Shown here in pieces: positions 8,035-12,858 of a DNA stretch of 12,858 bases. The notes under the pieces were generated by a model. That model saw nothing but the letters and a program-made list of their open reading frames with translations, did not search any database and was not told the DNA's origin. The position numbers were made by a program, and so were the translations under genes. The DNA comes from Oscillospiraceae bacterium (GTDB taxonomy: Bacteria > Bacillota > Clostridia > Oscillospirales > Oscillospiraceae). How positions within the stretch are numbered: the stretch's first letter is position 1; each line of letters begins with the position of its first letter. The DNA lies in assembly GCA_904501855.1 (NCBI GenBank), contig CAJGCI010000040.1, positions 1 through 12,858 of the forward strand, written 5' to 3'.

Positions 8035-8060
8035 GGACGGAGTTCGCTCCGGCCTTTTTT
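8035..8060 (+). terminator. leader terminator / possible attenuator before the glycosyltransferase gene
   Basis: GGACGGAG (8035-8042), a TTCG tetraloop, CTCCGGCC (8047-8054) and six T (8055-8060). The stem is 8 bp with one A-G mismatch. It has the form of an intrinsic terminator on the plus strand, but the only plus-strand gene nearby starts 18 bp downstream. It could attenuate that gene, stop antisense transcription, or act as a stabilising 5' stem if transcription starts just before it. I see no obvious competing antiterminator. Confidence 0.6.
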
Positions 8061-8078
8061 GTTTCTACGAGGTACCAT

Positions 8079-9269
8079 ATGAGTTATGATGCATTGCTGA
8101 TTCTTATACTGGAAGGCGTCCTTGCTCTCCTTCTTTTATACTTCCACCGTCTTCTGCGAAACCCGAAACAGATTGTGATCTCTGCGGTGATCATCGCCGG
8201 GGCATTTGTGCTTCGCGGATTCATGCTCACACACCAGACGCTGGATTATCAGGATTTTCTGAAAGTTTGGGTCACATATTTCAGAGATAACGGCGGGTGG
8301 AAAGCCATCGCTCATCCCATCGGAAACTACAACGTCCCCTATCTGTATTTTCTTGCGCTGATATCCTATACCAAGATCTCGGATCTATTTCTGATCAAGC
8401 TTCTGAGCATATTATTCGATGTACTGCTCGCCTGGTCGGTAATGCGCTTGGTGGAACAGTTTACATCTTCAAGCATCCGCAAGCTGGCGGCTTTTTTCGT
8501 CACGCTCTATCTCCCCACCGTCCTTCTGAACGGTTCCTACTGGGGACAGTGTGACAGCATCTATGCCGCTTTCGCAATAATGGCACTGGATCAGGCTCTG
8601 CGGGACCGTCCTGCAGCTTCCATGATCCTGTTCGCATGTTCGTTTGCATTCAAGCTGCAGGCGGTGTTCATCCTTCCTGTGATCCTGGTACTTATCATCC
8701 ACCGGCGAATGAAATGGTGGCATCTGATTCTGTTTCCCATAACCTACGGAGTGCTTGTATTCCCGGCAGTGTATGCAGGTCTGCCGGTCAACGATGCGAT
8801 CATGCTTTATCTGGATCAGATGGGCACCGTAGGTCAGGGGCTCAATTACAATTCACCTTCTGTATATGCACTGATCGGCGAAGTGGCCAACAAGGATTTC
8901 GCAGGCAAGATGGGTATCGTAGCTGCTGCACTCAGTGTCTGTATCATCCTGTTTATGAATCTGCGGACGCAGTACAAATCCGAACGCAGGGTTTTATGCT
9001 CCGCCCTTCTCATGGTCATTGCAGTGCCGCTGTTTCTTCCCCATATGCATGAGAGATACTTTTTCCTGGCTGACATCCTTTCTCTGGCTGCAGCTTTTGT
9101 CGCTCCCGCGTATTTTGTGCTCCCGTTTCTCCTGCAGTTTGCCTCCCTGCTGGGCTATCAGGCCTATCTCAGAGGTTTTTATCTGTACCCGATGTATTAC
9201 GGGACACTTGCCCTGTTCGCTGCGTTGATCATTTCTCTAATCTGGTTTTATTCCAAAAAGAAAGCTTAA
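8079..9269 (+). CDS. GT-C-type membrane glycosyltransferase, COG5542 / Gpi18-like
   Basis: A 396-residue integral membrane protein with about ten hydrophobic segments and a positively charged C-terminus (YSKKKA). It resembles polyprenyl-phosphate-sugar-dependent mannosyltransferases of the GT-C fold. Family-type features: an early loop with LDYQDF at 55-60, whose D56/D59 are candidate catalytic acids after the first spans; NGSYWGQCDS at 151-160; and HMHERYFF at 322-329. The likely role is transfer of a sugar from a lipid carrier to a cell-surface glycan or protein on the outer membrane face; donor and acceptor are unknown. The ATG at 8079 is chosen because GAGG lies 6 bases upstream and a hydrophobic segment follows at once; the longer TTG reading from 7998 would run through the leader hairpin and has no ribosome site. 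It is a single-gene unit ending at a strong terminator, divergent from rpoB and convergent with birA. Confidence 0.8.
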   Translation: MSYDALLILILEGVLALLLLYFHRLLRNPKQIVISAVIIAGAFVLRGFMLTHQTLDYQDFLKVWVTYFRDNGGWKAIAHPIGNYNVPYLYFLALISYTKISDLFLIKLLSILFDVLLAWSVMRLVEQFTSSSIRKLAAFFVTLYLPTVLLNGSYWGQCDSIYAAFAIMALDQALRDRPAASMILFACSFAFKLQAVFILPVILVLIIHRRMKWWHLILFPITYGVLVFPAVYAGLPVNDAIMLYLDQMGTVGQGLNYNSPSVYALIGEVANKDFAGKMGIVAAALSVCIILFMNLRTQYKSERRVLCSALLMVIAVPLFLPHMHERYFFLADILSLAAAFVAPAYFVLPFLLQFASLLGYQAYLRGFYLYPMYYGTLALFAALIISLIWFYSKKKA

Positions 9270-9284
9270 CTTATAAAACAGAAA

Positions 9285-9336
9285 CCGCAATCGGAATCAC
9301 ACATGAGTGTACGCTCCGATTGCGGCTTTTTTATTT
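9285..9336 (+). terminator. terminator of the glycosyltransferase gene, at the birA 3' end
   Basis: CCGCAATCGGA (9285-9295) and TCCGATTGCGG (9315-9325) form a perfect 11-bp stem. The 19-nt loop can itself pair ACAC with GTGT. A CTTTTTTATTTG tail follows and contains the birA stop codon at 9331-9333. The opposite strand has only a broken T-run, so termination is strongest for the plus strand, but the element may also end birA transcripts. Confidence 0.88.
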
Positions 9337-10305
9337 GTTTCTCGTGGAAACCTCTCCGCTGTTTAAGACCTTTCTGGAACCGTCATTCAGCTGAACTACA
9401 AGGCCAAAACTGTCATCAACACGTTCGGCCAATGCAGTCTCCTGTTCATTTCCTCTGATAATCGTGATCCTGCGTCCGGTGGTACTGCACCAATGCCGAT
9501 ACTGTTCCAGATACCGGTCGTGTTGTTCCGGCCAGTCCAATACCATCTGATCGAAACGATGTACCAGTTCCGCTGCCAGTGCGGCACGGTCGATCTTGTT
9601 TCCGGTCTGAAGATACAGTGACGTGGCGCGGTCCTGAATGTCGGCGGCAAAATCTGTGGACGATTCATTGCAGTTGATACCGACACCGATTATCACGAAC
9701 TGGATCTGGCCGCTTTCCGCTTCAACGGATAGTTCCGTGAGTATCCCGCAAAGCTTTCTATCCCCCACGACCAGATCATTGATCCATTTGATCTCCGGTT
9801 CGAACCCGCATACTTTTTGTATGGCTTTTAGCACGGCAACTGCCGACCAGGCAGTAATCTCCGCGGTATCGGATGGAACGGTATCCGGACGAAACAGATA
9901 CGAGAAATAGACTCCTGCGCCGGGAGGTGAATCAAAACTTCTCCCCTGCCTTCCTTTCCCTCTGGTCTGGTGATCCGAGATCACCACCTGTCCCTGCGGG
10001 GCACCCTGTTGTGCCAGCTGTATCAGATAATCATTGGTGGAATCCACTTTTTTAAGAAAGCAGACATTCTCCACTCTCTCTTCCGGAAGAAAGGATGCAA
10101 CCGCTCCCTCACTGAGAATATCCGGTCTGACAATAAGCTTATATCCGCGATTTGTCACGGAATCGATCGTGTATCCCTCTGCGCGCAGGGATTTCACTGC
10201 AGCGCTTACAGCAGCTCTGGTGATACCAAGCTCCCTGCTCACTGATTCCCCGGAAAGATAGTCCTTTTCCATCATCAGCATTTTCAGTATTTGTTCTTTC
10301 GTCAT
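9331..10305 (-). CDS. birA: bifunctional biotin-[acetyl-CoA-carboxylase] ligase / biotin repressor
   Basis: The 324-residue protein has the size and domain order of Bacillus BirA. Residues 1-60 are an N-terminal winged helix-turn-helix (VSRELGITRAAVSAAVKSL) ending NRGYKL. The ligase core follows with VDSTND at 87-92, the biotinyl-AMP loop GKGRQGR at 116-122, KWIND at 173-177, K184 in the RKLCGIL segment (the position of the catalytic lysine) and GVGINCN at 207-213. An SH3-like C-terminal domain spans about 275-320. It makes biotinyl-5'-AMP, transfers biotin to carboxylases, and as a dimer can repress transport genes. The start MTKEQIL at 10305 is chosen because the upstream Met codons (10326, 10350) lie within the -10 and -35 boxes of its own promoter; GGTG about 5 bases upstream is a weak ribosome site. 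Divergent from bioY. Confidence 0.93.
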   Translation of the reverse strand: MTKEQILKMLMMEKDYLSGESVSRELGITRAAVSAAVKSLRAEGYTIDSVTNRGYKLIVRPDILSEGAVASFLPEERVENVCFLKKVDSTNDYLIQLAQQGAPQGQVVISDHQTRGKGRQGRSFDSPPGAGVYFSYLFRPDTVPSDTAEITAWSAVAVLKAIQKVCGFEPEIKWINDLVVGDRKLCGILTELSVEAESGQIQFVIIGVGINCNESSTDFAADIQDRATSLYLQTGNKIDRAALAAELVHRFDQMVLDWPEQHDRYLEQYRHWCSTTGRRITIIRGNEQETALAERVDDSFGLVVQLNDGSRKVLNSGEVSTRNK

Positions 10306-10321
10306 TGCAATCACCGGTTTT

Positions 10322-10350
10322 ATCATAGCAAAGCCAATTGTAAAGTTCAA
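10322..10350 (-). promoter_or_regulatory. birA promoter
   Basis: On the minus strand TTGAAC (10350-10345), 17 bp, then TATGAT (10327-10322) preceded by TGC. Transcription should start near 10315, only about 10 nt before the chosen ATG, so birA would have a very short leader. Confidence 0.75.
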
Positions 10351-10368
10351 TGCTTTTCAGTTTGACAA
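10338..10368. promoter_or_regulatory. BioO-like operator between birA and bioY (candidate)
   Basis: TTGTAAAGT (10338-10346) and GTTTGACAA (10360-10368) form an imperfect inverted repeat, 6 of 9 positions paired, with a 13-nt spacer. The TTGT/ACAA ends and A/T-rich arms resemble the BirA operator type TTGTTAACC...GGTTAACAA known from Bacillus. It overlaps the -35 boxes of both promoters, the place expected for a repressor acting on both genes. The inner GG/CC of the usual half-sites is missing, so the call is tentative. Confidence 0.5.
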
Positions 10369-10389
10369 TCAACCACAGGTGAGTATAAT
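10362..10389 (+). promoter_or_regulatory. bioY promoter
   Basis: Perfect TTGACA (10362-10367), 16-bp spacer, perfect TATAAT (10384-10389). The predicted start is near 10396, about 25 nt before the bioY ATG. Such a strong promoter would need repression, which fits the candidate operator over its -35 box. Confidence 0.85.
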
Positions 10390-10421
10390 TAGTCTCAAAT
10401 CTAAAGCAAAGGAAACCGTCA

Positions 10422-10952
10422 ATGAAAACAAAAGACATGGCATTAATCGGACTGTTTGCTGCTTTGCTGGCCATATGTTCCTGGATCAGCATCCCTACCA
10501 CGATCCCCTTCACGCTACAGACGCTGGGGGTATTTCTTGCGGTGGGACTACTGGGCGGTAAACGAGGTGCGATCGCCGTTCTTCTCTATCTGCTCATCGG
10601 CGCGGTCGGTGTTCCTGTATTTGCAGGTTTTAAAGGCGGAATCGGTGCACTGACAGGTCCTACCGGAGGATATCTGATCGGGTTCATCGGAACAGCTTTT
10701 GTGATGTGGTTCTTTACAGCAAGATTCGGAGCAACTCCTAGGATTCTGATTCTCAGTATGATCATCGGATTGCTGGTGTGTTATTGTTTCGGAACAATGT
10801 GGTTTATGTGGATCTACAACCGTACGCAAGGAACCATCTCACTGATGGGAACGCTCTCTGCTTGCGTATTCCCGTTTATACTACCGGATCTGATTAAAAT
10901 GGCCGTAGCGATCCTTCTGATCAACAGACTCCGTCCTGTAATTGAACATTGA
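10422..10952 (+). CDS. bioY: biotin transporter BioY (ECF S component)
   Basis: A 176-residue hydrophobic protein with about six membrane segments. It has the BioY hallmarks: a short basic N-terminus (MKTKDMALIGLFAALLA), PFTLQTLGVFLAVGLLG near 30-46, LIGAVGVPVFAGFKGG, and GPTGGYLIGF near 83-92. BioY binds biotin in the membrane and takes it up alone or with the shared ECF energizing unit (EcfA, EcfA' and EcfT), none of which is in the window. AAAGGA about 8 bases before the ATG supports the start. It is a one-gene transcript ended by the terminator at 10955. Pairing with birA suggests biotin-dependent control. No biotin synthesis genes are seen here, but the window is too small to conclude auxotrophy. 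Confidence 0.95.
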   Translation: MKTKDMALIGLFAALLAICSWISIPTTIPFTLQTLGVFLAVGLLGGKRGAIAVLLYLLIGAVGVPVFAGFKGGIGALTGPTGGYLIGFIGTAFVMWFFTARFGATPRILILSMIIGLLVCYCFGTMWFMWIYNRTQGTISLMGTLSACVFPFILPDLIKMAVAILLINRLRPVIEH

Positions 10953-10954
10953 AC

Positions 10955-10991
10955 AAAAAAGACATCAGTTCGAAAAACTGATGTCTTTTTC
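10955..10991. terminator. bidirectional terminator shared by bioY and tRNA-Leu
   Basis: GACATCAGTT (10961-10970) and AACTGATGTC (10976-10985) form a perfect 10-bp stem with a 5-nt loop, flanked by six A on the left and five T on the right. It is therefore a terminator on both strands: for bioY on plus, and for the tRNA, whose CCA end is at 10992, on minus. Confidence 0.92.
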
Positions 10992-11080
10992 TGGTGCGGG
11001 AGATGGGACTTGAACCCACACGTCTATGGTTGGACACAGGCACCTCAAGCCTGCCTGTCTGCCTATTCCAGCACTCCCGC
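10992..11080 (-). tRNA. tRNA-Leu (anticodon GAG)
   Basis: The 89-nt minus-strand sequence folds as a class II tRNA: acceptor arms GCGGGAG and CTCCCGC, discriminator A and an encoded CCA; a D arm with the GGAATAGGCAGAC stretch; anticodon stem CAGGC/GCCTG around loop TTGAGGT (anticodon GAG at 11046-11044); a long variable arm with a GTC/GAC stem; and T loop TTCAAGT on stem GTGGG/CCCAT. The long variable arm and anticodon identify a leucine tRNA reading CUU and CUC codons. It has its own promoter and terminator, so it is a stand-alone transcription unit. Confidence 0.96.
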
Positions 11081-11111
11081 AAACAGTATTCACTTTTCAA
11101 GCGCGAAATTT

Positions 11112-11139
11112 ATTATAGCATGGCAACAGTATTTGTCAA
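11112..11139 (-). promoter_or_regulatory. promoter of tRNA-Leu
   Basis: On the minus strand perfect TTGACA (11139-11134), 16-bp spacer, perfect TATAAT (11117-11112) preceded by TGC. The predicted start is near 11105, leaving a 5' leader of about 25 nt before the mature tRNA end at 11080. Confidence 0.88.
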
Positions 11140-11175
11140 GGAAAAGATCACTGTTATTCCGGCATATAAATCAAT

Positions 11176-11209
11176 GAAAAAAGGTCGCTGCGCAGATACG
11201 CAGCGACCT
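11176..11209 (-). terminator. terminator of the dehydratase / small membrane protein operon
   Basis: On the minus strand AGGTCGCTGCG, loop TATCTG, CGCAGCGACCT, then a run of T. The 11-bp stem is perfect and GC-rich. It starts 18 bases after the stop of the 55-codon gene and separates this operon from the tRNA promoter. Confidence 0.93.
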
Positions 11210-11226
11210 CAAATTATTCTTTCTGC

Positions 11227-11394
11227 TTACAGATAGAAATCGTGCTCACGGCTGTCGTACCACTTCTCAAGAAGCGGAGCTATCAATGTCATCATCTTCA
11301 TATCAAGGTTGAACATATACATTGTAAATGTTCCTACGAAGAGACCCGCGCCGACGCCGGCGATCATCAAAGGAATCTTAGCAAATTTCGACAT
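11227..11394 (-). CDS. small single-span membrane protein, 55 aa, function unknown
   Basis: This short reading frame starts MSKFAKIPLMIAGVGAG and has one hydrophobic, glycine-containing segment at about residues 8-30, then a soluble tail of about 25 residues ending EHDFYL. AAAGGAGAG lies 9 bases before the ATG, the best ribosome site in this part of the window, which makes it very likely translated. It begins 17 nt after the stop of the dehydratase-family gene and is followed by the operon terminator, so the two are probably cotranscribed. The basic N-terminus followed by a hydrophobic stretch fits a membrane anchor; a cleavable signal peptide seems less likely because no clear cleavage site follows. 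I do not recognise a family and assign no function. Confidence 0.75.
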   Translation of the reverse strand: MSKFAKIPLMIAGVGAGLFVGTFTMYMFNLDMKMMTLIAPLLEKWYDSREHDFYL

Positions 11395-11411
11395 TTCGTA
11401 TCTCTCCTTTC

Positions 11412-12858
11412 TTAATATGCCTCGTCATCGGGCAGATGCTCAAGACTCGGATCCAGAGGTTCTTCACGCATGACCGTGCGCATGTAGCGGTTGACCTGAT
11501 CTCGGATTGCATTACGTGTGAACACGCGAGGATCGCAGAGGTCGTGGTTGACCCACATGATGTGGATTCCGCGTTCACGTCCCTGCTCCTCAAACATACC
11601 ATGCATGCCGTTCAGTGCTTTGCAGCTCATGTGCTCCCACATCATAACGACATCGGCGTTCATTTTCTCACAGAGATCCCAAAGTTCATCGACCAGGACT
11701 TTGTATCCGCCGTGCGTATGGTTACGCATGATCATCTGCATGTTCAGCATAGCCATATCGCGGAATGCCTGCTCACGGTTCTCCGGGGTATCCGTTTCAG
11801 CAATCATGTCCTTATTGATGACTGACAGCATATCGACCAGAGGAACAACGCCCCAGCACTGGACCATCCAGTAAAGCATATCGATGACATACTGCGGCTG
11901 TACGCCCCAGACGATGGCACGGTGACGATACTCTTTTGCATACATCCGTTTCTCTTTGTAGCCCTGCTCAGCCAGTTTAAGCAGCTTCTTATCCAGGACT
12001 TCAAAGTAAGGATCACGGCCTGCGTTGCCCATATAGTTCGTATCGTTATAAAGGCTGAAGACAGCGCCGAAGAACTGAGGATAAGGTGTGGAGTTGATTT
12101 CAAGCTGTGCGTTGCGGCATTTCGTTGCAACGTTTACTCTCTTTGCAGCTTCAAAGTATTTATTCCACTCCCACTTCTCACCGGTGTGCTCTTCGATGAA
12201 AGCAATGGCACCTTTGATTTGCTCGACAGCGTAATCAACAACGTCTTCTTCCTGATGTCTCAGAGGTGTTGCAAGCTGATAAGTCGGGATTCCGTACTGT
12301 TTCTCAAGACGTTTTGCGATGATACCGTTGCCCATAAGGGAGCCGTCACAGGTCGTATTGTTCTGCACGGCGCATGCGCCAAGGACGCAGAAATCGTCAT
12401 CCATGCTGACACCGGCTTCTGCTTCCGGCATCGGGCAGACATCACCGGGAATACCGTTCTGCTGAGCAACATCAAGATAGTGCATGACATTGAACTGGTG
12501 GAAGATATTCGATGCAAACATCGTCGGTACTTCGCGTAGGATCGTATGCATCTTATCTTTGTCAAATCCCATAACGAACGGAACCATGGAGTTCTCGTCC
12601 GTGATGCAGCATTTCTCGGAATAAGCAACATCATTACCGACACGGCGGTCACCGCGGAAGCAGTTTGCGATTGCCTGGGTCACGTCAGCAATAACATAGT
12701 TCATTGCATAGTGTGTAATCCGGAGAGCTTCATCACGAAGGCCGATGGTGAACTTATCCATTCCATGAGGAACAAATAGATAGCTCATCATCCAACGATA
12801 ACGAAGGAAGCCTTTGACATTTCGGGGAAGCAGAATGAACTTGCCCAGTACGCCAAAC
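11412..12858 (-). CDS. 2-hydroxyacyl-CoA dehydratase family subunit (HGD-D), 5' end outside window
   Basis: The reading frame is open to the window edge; 481 codons are visible. Counting from the Met codon at 12791, similarity to HgdA/FldB-type subunits is clear from about residue 100: GDVC at 116-119, NNTTC at 144-148, the AKRLEKQYGIP segment, EEHTGEKWEWNKYFEAAKR at 200-218, SCK at 389-391 and CDPRVF at 419-424. In this family three cysteines of such a subunit bind a [4Fe-4S] cluster; C119, C148 and C390 sit at the matching motifs. The enzymes remove water from 2-hydroxyacyl-CoA in amino-acid fermentation after ATP-driven reduction by an activator (HgdC type). Related benzoyl-CoA reductase subunits share the fold, so the substrate is unknown. 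The Met at 12791 has no ribosome site and the frame continues upstream as coding-like sequence, so the true start is beyond 12858. Partner subunit and activator are not in the window. Confidence 0.82.
   Translation of the reverse strand, partial: FGVLGKFILLPRNVKGFLRYRWMMSYLFVPHGMDKFTIGLRDEALRITHYAMNYVIADVTQAIANCFRGDRRVGNDVAYSEKCCITDENSMVPFVMGFDKDKMHTILREVPTMFASNIFHQFNVMHYLDVAQQNGIPGDVCPMPEAEAGVSMDDDFCVLGACAVQNNTTCDGSLMGNGIIAKRLEKQYGIPTYQLATPLRHQEEDVVDYAVEQIKGAIAFIEEHTGEKWEWNKYFEAAKRVNVATKCRNAQLEINSTPYPQFFGAVFSLYNDTNYMGNAGRDPYFEVLDKKLLKLAEQGYKEKRMYAKEYRHRAIVWGVQPQYVIDMLYWMVQCWGVVPLVDMLSVINKDMIAETDTPENREQAFRDMAMLNMQMIMRNHTHGGYKVLVDELWDLCEKMNADVVMMWEHMSCKALNGMHGMFEEQGRERGIHIMWVNHDLCDPRVFTRNAIRDQVNRYMRTVMREEPLDPSLEHLPDDEAY

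Noticed and set aside
7998..8078. 27-residue extension of the glycosyltransferase from a TTG codon
   Set aside because: No ribosome site; it would be translated through the terminator-like hairpin. The ATG at 8079 has GAGG 6 bases upstream and begins a membrane protein directly.
10306..10350. Longer BirA starting at 10350 or 10326
   Set aside because: These Met codons lie within the -35 and -10 boxes of the birA promoter, so they would not be in its transcript. The shorter form matches the usual BirA length.
10994..11236. 80-codon plus-strand reading frame
   Set aside because: It runs antisense through the tRNA-Leu gene, its promoter and the next terminator, which explain the sequence.
11922..12539. 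205-codon plus-strand reading frame
   Set aside because: It is antisense to the well-supported dehydratase-family gene and shows no family resemblance or ribosome site.
12789..12791. Translation start of the dehydratase-family protein at the Met codons near 12791
   Set aside because: No Shine-Dalgarno sequence precedes them and the frame stays open with plausible coding sequence to the window edge, so the gene is treated as 5' partial.
1..12858. Search for CRISPR arrays, insertion sequences, prophage or toxin-antitoxin genes
   Set aside because: No spaced direct repeats, transposase-like frames, terminal inverted repeats or phage proteins were seen; all longer gene-free stretches are accounted for by promoters, leaders, terminators or the tRNA.

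Overview
The window looks like an ordinary stretch of core chromosome from an anaerobic, Gram-positive Firmicute, most likely class Clostridia. The reasons are: RpoC lacks the large trigger-loop insertion of Proteobacteria, RpoB has an acidic C-terminal tail, the S12 N-terminus is of Clostridia type, Shine-Dalgarno sites are purine-rich, promoters are canonical sigma-A type, and there is a 2-hydroxyacyl-CoA dehydratase-family gene, a family typical of amino-acid-fermenting anaerobes. I cannot name the genus. No mobile element, CRISPR array, phage gene or pseudogene is visible.

Left part (1-7839, minus strand): the RNA polymerase genes rpoB and rpoC form a tight two-gene operon with a 1-nt gap. 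It has its own promoter upstream of rpoB and a strong terminator after rpoC. The next gene, rpsL (S12, cut by the window edge), starts the str ribosomal operon from its own promoter. rplJ-rplL, which usually precede rpoB, are not there.

Middle (7840-9330): a 239-bp region separates rpoB from a plus-strand, multi-membrane-span GT-C-type glycosyltransferase (COG5542/Gpi18-like). Two good promoters point at each other here, so the predicted 5' ends of the rpoB and glycosyltransferase transcripts overlap. The glycosyltransferase transcript also carries a terminator hairpin just before its ribosome binding site.

Biotin module (9331-10952): birA (biotin-protein ligase/repressor, minus) and bioY (biotin transporter S component, plus) diverge from a 116-bp region. 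An imperfect BioO-like inverted repeat overlaps the -35 boxes of both promoters. BioY would bring in biotin; BirA would attach it to carboxylases and probably control bioY and itself.

Right part (10953-12858, minus strand): a tRNA-Leu(GAG) with its own promoter shares a bidirectional terminator with bioY. Beyond it lies an operon end: a 2-hydroxyacyl-CoA dehydratase-family subunit, open at the window edge, followed by a 55-residue single-span membrane protein with a good ribosome binding site, then a perfect-stem terminator.

I found no clearly new multi-gene system. The best leads are regulatory (the rpoB/glycosyltransferase intergenic region and the birA/bioY operator) and the small membrane protein attached to the dehydratase.
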